This document shows, one piece after another, positions 8,509 through 16,806 of a DNA stretch of 64,000 bases (positions are counted from its first letter, which is position 1; each line of letters opens with the position of its first letter). Location of the stretch: positions 1 to 64,000 of the forward strand of contig CAJXLN010000005.1 in assembly GCA_913056255.1 (NCBI GenBank), written 5' to 3'. The position numbers and the translations under genes were made by a program. The stretch comes from an uncultured Thermotogae bacterium (GTDB lineage: Bacteria; Thermotogota; Thermotogae; Mesoaciditogales; Mesoaciditogaceae). The notes beneath the pieces were generated by a model. It saw nothing but the letters and a program-made list of their open reading frames with translations. It was not told the origin of the DNA and did no database searches.

Positions 8509-9419
8509 AAATTTTGGTTAATGATCCACTCGCTTCCGAAGCGATAGAAATTCTCAAGAACAGTGGTCTGGAAATCGATGAAGTCAAAATATCCAATGAA
8601 GAGCTTCCAAACAAAATAGGTGAATATGATGGAATTATTGTCAGAAGTGCGACAAAAGTCACAAAAGAAGTTGTAGAGGCAGGAAAAAAATTAAAAGTCA
8701 TAGGACGTGCCGGAACTGGTCTTGATAATATAGACCTCGATGCTGCAAAATCGCACAAAATCACGGTCTTGAATACTCCAACTGCCAATTCGATCAGTGT
8801 TGCTGAACTTGTTTTTGGATTCATGCTCTCTCTCAGCCGACACGTGGTTCGGGCCACTAACGGATTGAAAAACGGTAAATGGGAGAAAAAAACGCTCAAA
8901 GGCTTTGAACTTTACGATAAAATTCTTGGCATCATTGGATTTGGACACATTGGAAAAGAAGTGGCAAAGCGTGCTCTCGCTTTTGGAATGAAGGTCGTTG
9001 TCTACGATGTTGTAAAGGATAAGGGGGGCATTGATGTTGAATTCGTGAGTCTCGAGGAACTTCTCAAGACTTCCGATTACATCACGGTGCATCTTCCGTT
9101 GATACCGGCTACCAAACACATGATCTCAGACAAAGAATTCTCACAGATGAAATCCACCAGCTTTTTCATTCATGCAGCACGTGGTGGAATAGTTGATGAC
9201 GAAGCACTCTACAAAGCTCTAAAAGATGAGAAAATAGCGGGTGCGGCACTTGATGTTTTTGAATCAGAACCACCTAACGATACAGAACGAAAAATATTAT
9301 CCATGACAAACGTTATCGCGACTCCGCACCTTGGTGCATCTACAGTTGAAGCTCAGAAGCGAGTTGGTACGCAGATGGCTGAAAAAATCGTGGATTTTTT
9401 TAAAGGGCTCTCTGAATAA
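8505..9419 (+). CDS. serA: D-3-phosphoglycerate dehydrogenase-type 2-hydroxyacid dehydrogenase
   Basis: NAD-dependent dehydrogenase of 304 residues. The Rossmann loop is GIIGFGHIGKEVAKRA. The catalytic set is Arg in HAARGGIVDDEALY, Glu in DVFESEPP and His in ATPHLGAST. There is no C-terminal ACT or ASB regulatory domain, so this is the short form that is not feedback-inhibited through ACT. The four-base overlap with the aminotransferase gene argues that both act in serine formation; other 2-hydroxyacid substrates cannot be excluded. Confidence 0.88.
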   Translation: MKILVNDPLASEAIEILKNSGLEIDEVKISNEELPNKIGEYDGIIVRSATKVTKEVVEAGKKLKVIGRAGTGLDNIDLDAAKSHKITVLNTPTANSISVAELVFGFMLSLSRHVVRATNGLKNGKWEKKTLKGFELYDKILGIIGFGHIGKEVAKRALAFGMKVVVYDVVKDKGGIDVEFVSLEELLKTSDYITVHLPLIPATKHMISDKEFSQMKSTSFFIHAARGGIVDDEALYKALKDEKIAGAALDVFESEPPNDTERKILSMTNVIATPHLGASTVEAQKRVGTQMAEKIVDFFKGLSE

Positions 9420-9426
9420 ATCAATT

Positions 9427-9466
9427 GCCCCCATATAAAAATGTGTCGGGGGCTGTAACTATTCTT
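9427..9466 (+). terminator. Possible weak terminator after serA
   Basis: GCCCCC (9427-9432) pairs with GGGGGC (9448-9453) around a 15-base loop; a short T-run follows at 9465-9469. The loop is long and the T-run distant, so termination may be partial. Confidence 0.4.
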
Positions 9467-9470
9467 TTTG

Positions 9471-9535
9471 AAAGGAGGAGGCGTTAAATTCTCTCCAAAA
9501 TGGATCGGAGAGTTTCCTTGACGCGAATTCTATGA
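9471..9535 (+). promoter_or_regulatory. Translational leader with distant ribosome-binding site and mini-ORF
   Basis: The strong site AAAGGAGGAGG (9471-9481) lies about 50 bases upstream of the S9 peptidase ATG (9532), and no site is near that ATG. Between them is a short frame that opens at ATT 9488 (six bases after GGAGG) or ATG 9500 and ends in TGA 9533-9535, overlapping the peptidase start as ATGA. The same stretch can fold: CTCTCC (9491-9496) with GGAGAG (9507-9512), and GCGT (9481-9484) with ACGC (9521-9524). Either a coupled leader peptide or a hairpin that brings the ribosome site close to the start would explain it. Confidence 0.5.
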
Positions 9536-11445
9536 AAAGAGTTTCTTCAAAGGATCTTTTCAGGTTTAAGTTTTTAGGAGATCCTCAGATAAGTCCACAG
9601 GGAAATCAAATCGTTTTTACGGTAAGCGAGATCGATGGAAAGAAAAACGATTACACACAACGTCTTTACAGATATGATGGCCAGGTCTTAAGAGTGTTCA
9701 CATCTGGTCCTCATGACAGCTCTCCGAGATGGTCACCAGACGGCAACGAGATCGCTTTCATTTCCAAAAGATCGAAAGAAGATGGCAACGATCTCATGGT
9801 CATTAGAACAGATGGCGGTGAAGCTAAGAGATTTGCACATTTCAAAGATGGCATGGCAAGTGCAAAGTGGATCGACAAAAACTCACTTGTGGTACTCGCA
9901 TCTCAAAAAATAACGAAAAAAGATCCAAGAGATGATGTACATGAAATAGAGAGGATCCCGATCTGGTTCAACGGCAGAGGCTTTATTTACGACAAAACCG
10001 AGCAGCTTTTCCTTGTTAAAAGAAATGGAAAGAAGCAGCAAATAACGCACGAAAAGGGTTCGATCTCTGCCTTTGCGCCATCACCAGATGGAAAAAGCAT
10101 CGCATTTGTGGAAACATTGGATACCGAGCACAAGCCTCTAATTTCTGATATATTCGTCTTGAAGATCGGTGAAGAAAAACCACTTAAACTCACAAAATCT
10201 AACATGTCAATTGATAACATAGTCTGGAGTCCCGATTCTAAAAAAATCGCCTTTATGGCATCTGATTTGAAAAATGGAACCTTCACGATCTCTCAAATTT
10301 ACACCATCACCATGAATAAACGAGTAAAGAAGATCTGTGACGTCGATCGTTCCAAGTGGAACTCCGTAAACAGCGATGTCAGAGTATCAAATCCAAATCC
10401 ATTTTATTGGATGGGAGAATGGGTGTATTTCACAATGACAGATGGTCCTAATGCGAAAGCATACCGTGTTCGCAACGGGAAGGTTGAAGAGATCATCGGC
10501 GGGAAAAGGAATATAGACGGTTTCAGCGTTGCCAAAAACGGTAATATAGCGTTCATTTCGATGAATTTCACTTCTCTTGGGGAAATTTACCTGCTGAAAA
10601 ATGGTAAAGAGAAAAAAATCTCACGTTTCAACACGAATATCATGAAAAATTTAAAGCTTTCAACACCAGAACATTTCGATGTCAAAACTTCAGATGGAAG
10701 GCATTTAGACGCGTGGATCATGAAACCCATCGATTTTGATGCAAGAAAGAAATATCCAACGATCCTTGAAATACACGGCGGTCCCAAGACCGCTTACGGA
10801 TATGGCTTTTTCCTTGAATTCCAGCTCTTGGCCTCGAACGGTTACGCTGTGGTTTTTTCCAATCCAATTGGAAGTGATGGGTACGGTGAAGATTTCTCGA
10901 ACATCAAAGGCATGTACGGAAAACGTGACTACCTCGATCTGATGGAAGTCATGGATGAAGCTACAAAGCGTTTTAAATTCATAGATGCAAAGAGTCTCGG
11001 AGTTACGGGTGGCTCTTACGGCGGTTACATGACGAATTGGATTATCACTCAAACGGATAGATTTAAAGCTGCGGTTACCCAAAGATCCATAAGTAACTGG
11101 GTGTCCTTCTTCGGAACTACGGATATAGGTTATTTCTTCACCCCCGATCAGTTAGGTGGAGATCCGTGGTCGAATTTTGATGGGTATGTGTCGATGTCTC
11201 CTATAACTCATGTGAAAAATGTGAAAACGCCGCTTCTTATCATCCACTCAATGGAAGATTATCGCTGCTGGCTTTCAGGAGGCCTTCAATTCTTCACAGC
11301 GTTGAAGTATTTCGGAAAGGAAGTAAAATTGGCGATGTTTCCGTCTGAAAATCATGAACTTTCGAGATCCGGGAAACCTCTTCACAGGGTTAAAAGGCTC
11401 GATCTTATACTTGACTGGTTTGAAGAACACTTAAAGGAGAGATAA
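9532..11445 (+). CDS. S9-family serine peptidase (acylaminoacyl-peptidase/prolyl-oligopeptidase type)
   Basis: Cytoplasmic serine peptidase of 637 residues with no signal peptide. The first 370 residues form a WD40-like beta-propeller (repeats such as DSSPRWSPDGNEIAF and IDNIVWSPDSKKIAF). The last 260 form the alpha/beta-hydrolase domain. The catalytic triad can be placed at Ser495 (GGSYGGYMTN), Asp576 (HSMEDYRCW) and His608 (SENHELS). The C-terminal EDYRC...F..L pattern is the acylaminoacyl-peptidase type that trims short peptides. It probably works in intracellular peptide turnover downstream of uptake. The start region is unusual (see 9471-9535). smpB follows after five bases. Confidence 0.9.
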   Translation: MKRVSSKDLFRFKFLGDPQISPQGNQIVFTVSEIDGKKNDYTQRLYRYDGQVLRVFTSGPHDSSPRWSPDGNEIAFISKRSKEDGNDLMVIRTDGGEAKRFAHFKDGMASAKWIDKNSLVVLASQKITKKDPRDDVHEIERIPIWFNGRGFIYDKTEQLFLVKRNGKKQQITHEKGSISAFAPSPDGKSIAFVETLDTEHKPLISDIFVLKIGEEKPLKLTKSNMSIDNIVWSPDSKKIAFMASDLKNGTFTISQIYTITMNKRVKKICDVDRSKWNSVNSDVRVSNPNPFYWMGEWVYFTMTDGPNAKAYRVRNGKVEEIIGGKRNIDGFSVAKNGNIAFISMNFTSLGEIYLLKNGKEKKISRFNTNIMKNLKLSTPEHFDVKTSDGRHLDAWIMKPIDFDARKKYPTILEIHGGPKTAYGYGFFLEFQLLASNGYAVVFSNPIGSDGYGEDFSNIKGMYGKRDYLDLMEVMDEATKRFKFIDAKSLGVTGGSYGGYMTNWIITQTDRFKAAVTQRSISNWVSFFGTTDIGYFFTPDQLGGDPWSNFDGYVSMSPITHVKNVKTPLLIIHSMEDYRCWLSGGLQFFTALKYFGKEVKLAMFPSENHELSRSGKPLHRVKRLDLILDWFEEHLKER

Positions 11446-11450
11446 AAAAG

Positions 11451-11900
11451 TTGAAGGTCGTCGCAACGAATTCCAAGGCACGCAGGAATTACGATTTGCT
11501 TGATAAATTTGAAAGCGGAATAGAGTTGAAGGGCACAGAGGTTAAATCTCTCCGTGCTGGCAGTGTAAACATAAACGATGCTTATTGTATCGTAAGGCAT
11601 GGAGAGATCTTCGTTGAAAATATGCACATTGCCCCTTACAAATCCGGAAATATCTTCAATCACGATCCATTAAGGAGAAGAAAATTATTGCTCCATAAGC
11701 GGGAGATCATCCGTCTCTCATCTAAAATGGAACAAAAAGGTCTCGCACTTGTACCGCTAAGGGTTTATTTTAACGGCAAGGGGAAAGCAAAACTTGAGAT
11801 AGCGCTTGCAAGGGGAAAACACTCGTACGATAAGCGTGAAGATATTGCGAAAAGAGATCAAGAGCGTGAAATGAAAAAGCAAATGAAGTATCGTTACTAA
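11451..11900 (+). CDS. smpB: SsrA-binding protein SmpB
   Basis: Binds tmRNA and delivers it to stalled ribosomes for trans-translation. 149 residues, normal for the family. Conserved features are ATNSKARRNYDL near the start, GIELKGTEVKSLRAG and the basic C-terminal tail (AKRDQEREMKKQMKYRY), which enters the mRNA channel. TTG start, five bases after the peptidase stop, with AAAGGAGAG in front. No tmRNA gene was recognised in this window. Confidence 0.96.
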   Translation: MKVVATNSKARRNYDLLDKFESGIELKGTEVKSLRAGSVNINDAYCIVRHGEIFVENMHIAPYKSGNIFNHDPLRRRKLLLHKREIIRLSSKMEQKGLALVPLRVYFNGKGKAKLEIALARGKHSYDKREDIAKRDQEREMKKQMKYRY

Positions 11901-11917
11901 AATGGAGGTAATATACG

Positions 11918-12988
11918 ATGAGGTATCCCAGATTGATTGCCAACGGAAAAGCCTTGGAGTACAATGCTAAGACGGTAGTTAAGATGTGCCATGATATGGG
12001 AATCGAGCTCACGGCAGTTGTCAAGGTAACTTGCGGTGAACCTCGACTTGCCAAGATGTACCTGGATCTGGGTGCTGATATGATCGGGGATTCAAGGGTA
12101 GAGAACATCGTAAAGATGCGAAATGCCGATATAAAAGGTCCGTTTGTACTTCTGAGAATTCCGATGATCAGTGAAATTCCAGATGTCATCGAAAATGTGG
12201 ATGTGGTGCTTGTTTCAGAGTTGAGTGTTGTGAGCGCCTTGGGAAAAGAAGCGCTAAGGCGTGGAAAGATTCAGAAGATTTTGTACATGATAGATGTTGG
12301 TGACCTTAGAGAAGGTGTGTGGTACGAAAACGCCGTTGACGAGATAGTGAAAGCTTCGAAGGTTGATGGAGTCAATCTGTATGGGATAGGAACGAATTTG
12401 GGATGCTACGGTGGTGTAATCCCAAATGAAGAAAATATGAACCTTTTGGTGAACATTGCCAAGGCGATAAAGAGTCGCGAAGTGAACTTCAGGATCGTGA
12501 GCGGCGGAAACACGGCTGCCCTCTATCTCTTAGAAAAGAATATCCTTCCAAATGGAATAAATGGCTACAGGCTTGGCGAATCCATAGTTCTTGGAACAGA
12601 TGTGACTAATAACCGCACATTTCCCTTTTTGCATCAGGATACTTTCACGCTTCAATCGGAAATAGTGGAGTTGAAGACAAAACCATCCGTTCCACATGGA
12701 AAAATCGGAAGAGATGCCATGGGCAGGATACCTGTTTTTGAAGATCTTGGAAAGCGACTTAAGGCGATCGTGGCGATTGGAGAACAAGACGTACCATCAG
12801 ATGGGTTAAAACCCATCAATAAAGGCGTAAGAGTGCTTCATGCCTCAAGTGATCACACTGTTTTGGATGTGACGGATTTTAAAGGCTCTCTCAAAGTTGG
12901 AGATGTTCTTGAATTCAGACTCACGTACGGTGCTTTGCTTCGTGCCATGACCTCTTCGTACGTTTATAAGGACTGGTCACAGTTGTAG
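11918..12988 (+). CDS. PLP-dependent amino-acid racemase (ornithine/lysine racemase family)
   Basis: Alanine-racemase-like PLP enzyme of 356 residues. The PLP lysine lies in the N-terminal AVVKVTCG, with GGNTAALYLLE and YRLGESIVLG as phosphate-binding and C-terminal family marks. It matches the ornithine-racemase (Orr) branch rather than Alr, which lacks this arrangement. Related Thermotoga enzymes have been linked to D-lysine, which is part of Thermotoga peptidoglycan, so a cell-wall role is a reasonable inference. The substrate (ornithine, lysine or other) cannot be decided from sequence. It begins 17 bases after smpB with a GGAGG site. Confidence 0.82.
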   Translation: MRYPRLIANGKALEYNAKTVVKMCHDMGIELTAVVKVTCGEPRLAKMYLDLGADMIGDSRVENIVKMRNADIKGPFVLLRIPMISEIPDVIENVDVVLVSELSVVSALGKEALRRGKIQKILYMIDVGDLREGVWYENAVDEIVKASKVDGVNLYGIGTNLGCYGGVIPNEENMNLLVNIAKAIKSREVNFRIVSGGNTAALYLLEKNILPNGINGYRLGESIVLGTDVTNNRTFPFLHQDTFTLQSEIVELKTKPSVPHGKIGRDAMGRIPVFEDLGKRLKAIVAIGEQDVPSDGLKPINKGVRVLHASSDHTVLDVTDFKGSLKVGDVLEFRLTYGALLRAMTSSYVYKDWSQL

Positions 12989-13060
12989 AATAACGAATTA
13001 CGTTGATTCAGGTGATGTTTTTGTACGGCAAATTCTGTTAGCTGATTTGTGGTTTGAGTT

Positions 13061-13089
13061 TTGTTAATTGGAACTTAGGATGATATAAT
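13061..13089 (+). promoter_or_regulatory. Promoter of the rpmH-rnpA-yidD-yidC-jag operon
   Basis: TTGTTA (13061-13066), a 17-base spacer and a perfect TATAAT (13084-13089). rpmH starts about 40 bases after the expected transcription start. The 147-base gap between the racemase and rpmH contains no gene. No DnaA-box cluster was seen, so there is no sign of the origin that accompanies rpmH in some bacteria. Confidence 0.75.
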
Positions 13090-13135
13090 TCGTCGGTATG
13101 ACAATATATCCAAATATTCAGGAGGTGCAATTACC

Positions 13136-13270
13136 GTGAAAAGAACTTACCAACCAAAAAGACGCAAACGTGCGAAGACACATGGATTTCGGGCGAGAAT
13201 GAAAACTCGTGATGGAAGGAAGATCATAAATAAAAGAAGGAGTGCGGGAAGAAAGAAACTCACAGTGTGA
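13136..13270 (+). CDS. rpmH: 50S ribosomal protein L34
   Basis: A 44-residue, very basic protein beginning [18 protein letters not shown] and continuing [24 protein letters not shown], the complete L34 signature. GTG start behind a GGAGG site (13121-13125). Its stop overlaps the GTG of rnpA (GTGA), the conserved arrangement of these two genes in bacteria. Confidence 0.97.
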   Translation: MKRTYQPKRRKRAKTHGFRARMKTRDGRKIINKRRSAGRKKLTV

Positions 13271-13629
13271 ATTTTTCGTTTGGATCTGAAAGGCGAATAA
13301 AAAGAAATAGGGATTTTCAAAGGATTTTTTCCATCGGGAAAGTCATTGCAAATGATTGGCTGGTTTGCAGATATGTTGAGAATGATTTAGAGTATCCAAG
13401 ACTTGGAATAGTAGTGTCGAGAAAATTCGGAAAAGCGCACATACGTAACAGATTCAAGAGATATGTGCGAGAGATTTTTAGAATGACTTGCATGAAGGAA
13501 AATGTTGACGTTGTGATCTTACCCAAAAAGAAATTGAAAAATGCGTTTAGAGAGATGAGTTTCGACTCTTTTTCAGAGAAACTCGCAGCGCTTTTTGAAG
13601 AACTGAAGGAGAATTTCATTGAAAGCTAG
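13267..13629 (+). CDS. rnpA: Ribonuclease P protein component
   Basis: Protein subunit of RNase P, which matures tRNA 5' ends together with an RNA not found in this window. 120 residues, usual size. The RNR motif region is clear: [21 protein letters not shown], preceded by the YPRLGIV strand. It overlaps rpmH by four bases and the start of yidD by 11, so expression is coupled through the operon. Confidence 0.95.
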   Translation: MNFSFGSERRIKRNRDFQRIFSIGKVIANDWLVCRYVENDLEYPRLGIVVSRKFGKAHIRNRFKRYVREIFRMTCMKENVDVVILPKKKLKNAFREMSFDSFSEKLAALFEELKENFIES

Positions 13630-13864
13630 AACTGTTTTTATAAAGTTGATCAGATTCTATCAGAGATTCATTTCTCCGATGAAGCCGCCTTCTTGCAGAT
13701 TCACTCCAACATGCTCCAGTTACACCATAGAGGCCCTGGAACGTTTTGGTGTTTTCAAGGGCCTGATTCTGTCTGCGTGGAGAATTCTCAGATGTAATCC
13801 TTTTAACAAAGGTGGAGAAGATCCTGTGCCAACGGAATTCACAATTAGGAGGAAAAAAACGTGA
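13619..13864 (+). CDS. yidD: Membrane protein insertion efficiency factor YidD
   Basis: 81 residues with the family hallmark [29 protein letters not shown] and [14 protein letters not shown]. YidD is a small peripheral inner-membrane protein that assists YidC-dependent insertion. The TTG start lies inside the end of rnpA and the stop overlaps the yidC GTG (GTGA), as in many bacteria. Confidence 0.95.
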   Translation: MKARTVFIKLIRFYQRFISPMKPPSCRFTPTCSSYTIEALERFGVFKGLILSAWRILRCNPFNKGGEDPVPTEFTIRRKKT

Positions 13865-15225
13865 CGGGAAAACTTGTATACGTTACAATATTCGTCTTAT
13901 TAGCGCTTATGGGAACGCTTGCATTCTCGATTCCAAAAGTAAAGGTTACCGTTTCTTCAACGGGTTTGGTAACGATCTCTACCAAGCTATACAAATATAC
14001 AGCAGATACAAAAGCGGGTGTGTTGAAAAGCGGATATTTGGCTTTTGAACATGACAAGAAGTTTTGGATTTACAGTAAAGACGGCTTTGACCTGTACTCA
14101 TCTAGTACCGCTTTGGAGCCAATTGATTGGTCGATAAACGGTAAAAAAAGAAGTTTTGATACGAAATCTAACGTGACGTTGAATTTTTATTACAAATTCA
14201 AGGGCCATAAAGTAGAAAAATCGATCACATTCGTCAATGGGCCAAACTACACACTGTTAATTTCCGTAAAGGGGCCCAATAACCTGAAAATGAGATTAAC
14301 ATTTCCAACATTGATGTCAAGATACAACGAAGTAAACGGCGTGCTTTTTTCAACTTACTCCTCAGCCTCTAAAAGTATAGAAATTGGAATTTCAAACGGC
14401 AAGTTCAGAAATAACGGTTCCGCGGAATTCAACGGAAATCTCGAAGGTAAGATATACTTTGGCCCTGTGAAGAACTCAGAAATATTCGCAGTCTTTCCAA
14501 AATATGAAAATGTGATCTCTAGAATTCTTAAGGGTTATCCTGGCTCAGAACCATGGTATGGATGGTTTCTCTATCTTTTTGTTAGAATACTCAACTGGAT
14601 TTATTCGTGGACGGGAAATTACGGATGGGCGATAATAATTTTCGCCGTTTTCGTTAAATTGGCGTTGTATCCAGTGTCGCACCTTCAAATGAAATCCATG
14701 GTGCAGATGAGAAAAATCCAGCCTAAAATGAAGGAAATTCAAAAAAAATACAAGGATCCAAAAAAGCAGCAATCAGAATTGATGAAACTTTACAAAGAAG
14801 AGGGCATAAACCCGGCAAGTGGATGTTTACTTGCTCTTATTCAACTTCCGATACTTTTTCTGTTGTACTACGTGATCATATACTCTAAGGAAAATTTCGC
14901 CTATAACCCACATTTTTTGCTTTGGACTGATCTTTCAATAGGAGGATTTGGAGCGAATATCGTTTTGATACTTTTGATAGTGCTTCTTTCGTCATGGTCA
15001 ACCTTATGGACAAGTACCAACGCCAAACAGGCGTGGCAAAGTATAGCGATGTTTTCTGTGATGGAGTTCTTCTTCGTCGGATTTCCAGTGGGATTGTTTT
15101 TGTACTACGCGGTGTTTTCGGCTATGCAACTTCTCACCACGTACGTTGTCGCAAAAATGTACCACATCAAGGGTATAAGCTTGAGAGAATTGTTCGGAAT
15201 GAATCCAAAGAGAAGATACGGATAA
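13861..15225 (+). CDS. yidC: Membrane protein insertase YidC
   Basis: Inserts proteins into the inner membrane. 454 residues: an N-terminal membrane segment (about 6-24), a large extracytoplasmic beta-rich domain (about 25-215) and the conserved insertase core ([23 protein letters not shown], then the cytoplasmic coiled region [33 protein letters not shown], followed by four segments). The large periplasmic domain is the version found in bacteria with an outer membrane, which fits the toga of Thermotogota. jag follows after 15 bases. Confidence 0.95.
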   Translation: MTGKLVYVTIFVLLALMGTLAFSIPKVKVTVSSTGLVTISTKLYKYTADTKAGVLKSGYLAFEHDKKFWIYSKDGFDLYSSSTALEPIDWSINGKKRSFDTKSNVTLNFYYKFKGHKVEKSITFVNGPNYTLLISVKGPNNLKMRLTFPTLMSRYNEVNGVLFSTYSSASKSIEIGISNGKFRNNGSAEFNGNLEGKIYFGPVKNSEIFAVFPKYENVISRILKGYPGSEPWYGWFLYLFVRILNWIYSWTGNYGWAIIIFAVFVKLALYPVSHLQMKSMVQMRKIQPKMKEIQKKYKDPKKQQSELMKLYKEEGINPASGCLLALIQLPILFLLYYVIIYSKENFAYNPHFLLWTDLSIGGFGANIVLILLIVLLSSWSTLWTSTNAKQAWQSIAMFSVMEFFFVGFPVGLFLYYAVFSAMQLLTTYVVAKMYHIKGISLRELFGMNPKRRYG

Positions 15226-15240
15226 AGTGGGGGGATTGCC

Positions 15241-15882
15241 GTGGAAAAGGTGTTTGAGGCTAAGAATATAAAAGAGTGCCTCGATAGAGCATGTGAGGAG
15301 CTCAACGTTTCTGAAGAAGAAATCGATTACGAAGTTTTGCAAGAACCGACTCATGGCTTTTTAGGAATGGGCGCAAAGAATGCCCTGATCAAGGTCAAGC
15401 TCAACGATAAATATAACATAAAGGCCGTGAGAAAATTTTTATCAAAGCTTTTGGATTTTTACGGGATCAACGCGAAAGTCACGATTAATGTGATAAAACC
15501 TATGGTGATCTATTCTGTCAACATCAATGGAGAAGATTCGTTGTCCGAACTTATAGGAAAGCACGGTCATACGCTCAGTGCAATTGAACACTTAGTTTCG
15601 GTTTATATGAATAAACACAACGATCATCACGTTTCCATCTTCGTAGATGTGAATGATTACAAAAAGAGAAAAGAAGAGATCGTGAAAAGAATGGCTGAAA
15701 GCGCAGTTGTGGAAATCAAAAGAGGTACCAAAAGAATATCTCTTGAACCAATGAGTTCTCGAGAGCGCAAGATCGTTCACGAAGTACTTTCAAAATACAG
15801 CAATATCCGTTCTTATTCAGTGGGAACTGAACCGTACAGATACGTTGTGATTGAGAAGATAAGGTTAAAAGTCAAAAGATAG
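15241..15882 (+). CDS. jag: RNA-binding protein Jag/KhpB (Jag-N, KH, R3H domains)
   Basis: 213 residues in three parts: Jag_N (about 1-52, with EVLQEPTHGFLGMGAKNA), a KH domain with the GKHGHTLSAIEHLV loop (about 80-150) and an R3H domain with SSRERKIVHEVLSKY (about 155-213). Homologues bind RNA and affect cell division and envelope growth. The gene is regularly found directly after yidC, as here. GTG start. Confidence 0.93.
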   Translation: MEKVFEAKNIKECLDRACEELNVSEEEIDYEVLQEPTHGFLGMGAKNALIKVKLNDKYNIKAVRKFLSKLLDFYGINAKVTINVIKPMVIYSVNINGEDSLSELIGKHGHTLSAIEHLVSVYMNKHNDHHVSIFVDVNDYKKRKEEIVKRMAESAVVEIKRGTKRISLEPMSSRERKIVHEVLSKYSNIRSYSVGTEPYRYVVIEKIRLKVKR

Positions 15883-15894
15883 GAGGTAACTCTT

Positions 15895-16806
15895 TTGAAA
15901 AAACTGATCGAGTGTGTACCGAATTTCAGTGAGGGACGACGTGAAGGTGTGGTAAGAGAAATCGTGAATCAAGCTGAAGAAACTGAAAATGTTTGGGTTT
16001 TTGATTGGTCGATGGATCACGATCACAACAGATCTGTTGTCACCATTGTGGGAGATCCAGATTATGTTGGAAAAGCCGTCTTCAAAATGGCAAAAAAAGC
16101 GGTAGAATTGATAGATCTGCGTCAACACACCGGTGGTCATCCACGAATGGGTGCAGTGGATGTGATACCTTTTGTACCTCTAAAGAACTTCACAGAAAGC
16201 GAATGTGTTGCTCTTTCAAAGAAAATCGGAGAGCAAATCGGGACAGAACTTGGAATTCCGGTCTATCTCTATGAAAAATCAGCTGTTATCAAGGAGCGTT
16301 CCAACCTTTCAAATATACGAAAAGGGCAATTTGAAGGTTTTTTCGAAAAGATAAAATCTCCAAAGTGGAAACCGGATTTTGGACCAAGTGTGGTTCATCC
16401 AACGGCCGGAGTTGTTGCCGTTGGAGCAAGGGAATATTTGATAGCTTTTAATGTGAACTTAGGTACCAAAAATATCGAAATTGCCAACAAGATTGCGCGT
16501 GCCGTTCGATACTCATCTGGAGGTTACAGATTTGTTAAAGCCATGGGAGTGGATCTGAAAGAAAAAGGGATCGTTCAGGTTTCCATGAACATGACAAATT
16601 ACAAAAAAACACCTCTTTTCAGAGTTTTTGATACGATAAAACGAGAGGCTGAAAGATACGGTGTACCCGTGTTGGGTTCAGAGATCATAGGAATGATTCC
16701 CATGGATGCACTCGTCAGAACCGTTAAATATTACCTGAGCGTGGATGATTTGGAAGATGAAAGGGTGATCGAGTATAGACTCCTCGACGAAATTAGCAGA
16801 TCTTGA
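15895..16806 (+). CDS. ftcD: Glutamate formimidoyltransferase
   Basis: Transfers the formimino group of formiminoglutamate, the end of histidine degradation, to tetrahydrofolate. 303 residues, which corresponds to the formiminotransferase part alone; the cyclodeaminase domain of the eukaryotic enzyme is missing. Family marks are IECVPNFSEGR at the start, DHDHNRSVVT, RQHTGGHPRMGAVDVIPF and GPSVVHPTAGVVAVGAREYL. It is followed by hutI, which supplies its substrate chain. No histidase or urocanase is in the window. Confidence 0.93.
   Translation: MKKLIECVPNFSEGRREGVVREIVNQAEETENVWVFDWSMDHDHNRSVVTIVGDPDYVGKAVFKMAKKAVELIDLRQHTGGHPRMGAVDVIPFVPLKNFTESECVALSKKIGEQIGTELGIPVYLYEKSAVIKERSNLSNIRKGQFEGFFEKIKSPKWKPDFGPSVVHPTAGVVAVGAREYLIAFNVNLGTKNIEIANKIARAVRYSSGGYRFVKAMGVDLKEKGIVQVSMNMTNYKKTPLFRVFDTIKREAERYGVPVLGSEIIGMIPMDALVRTVKYYLSVDDLEDERVIEYRLLDEISRS

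Noticed and set aside
12989-13135. Possible replication origin next to rpmH
   Set aside because: No cluster of DnaA boxes or A/T repeats and no dnaA gene; only a normal promoter is visible.
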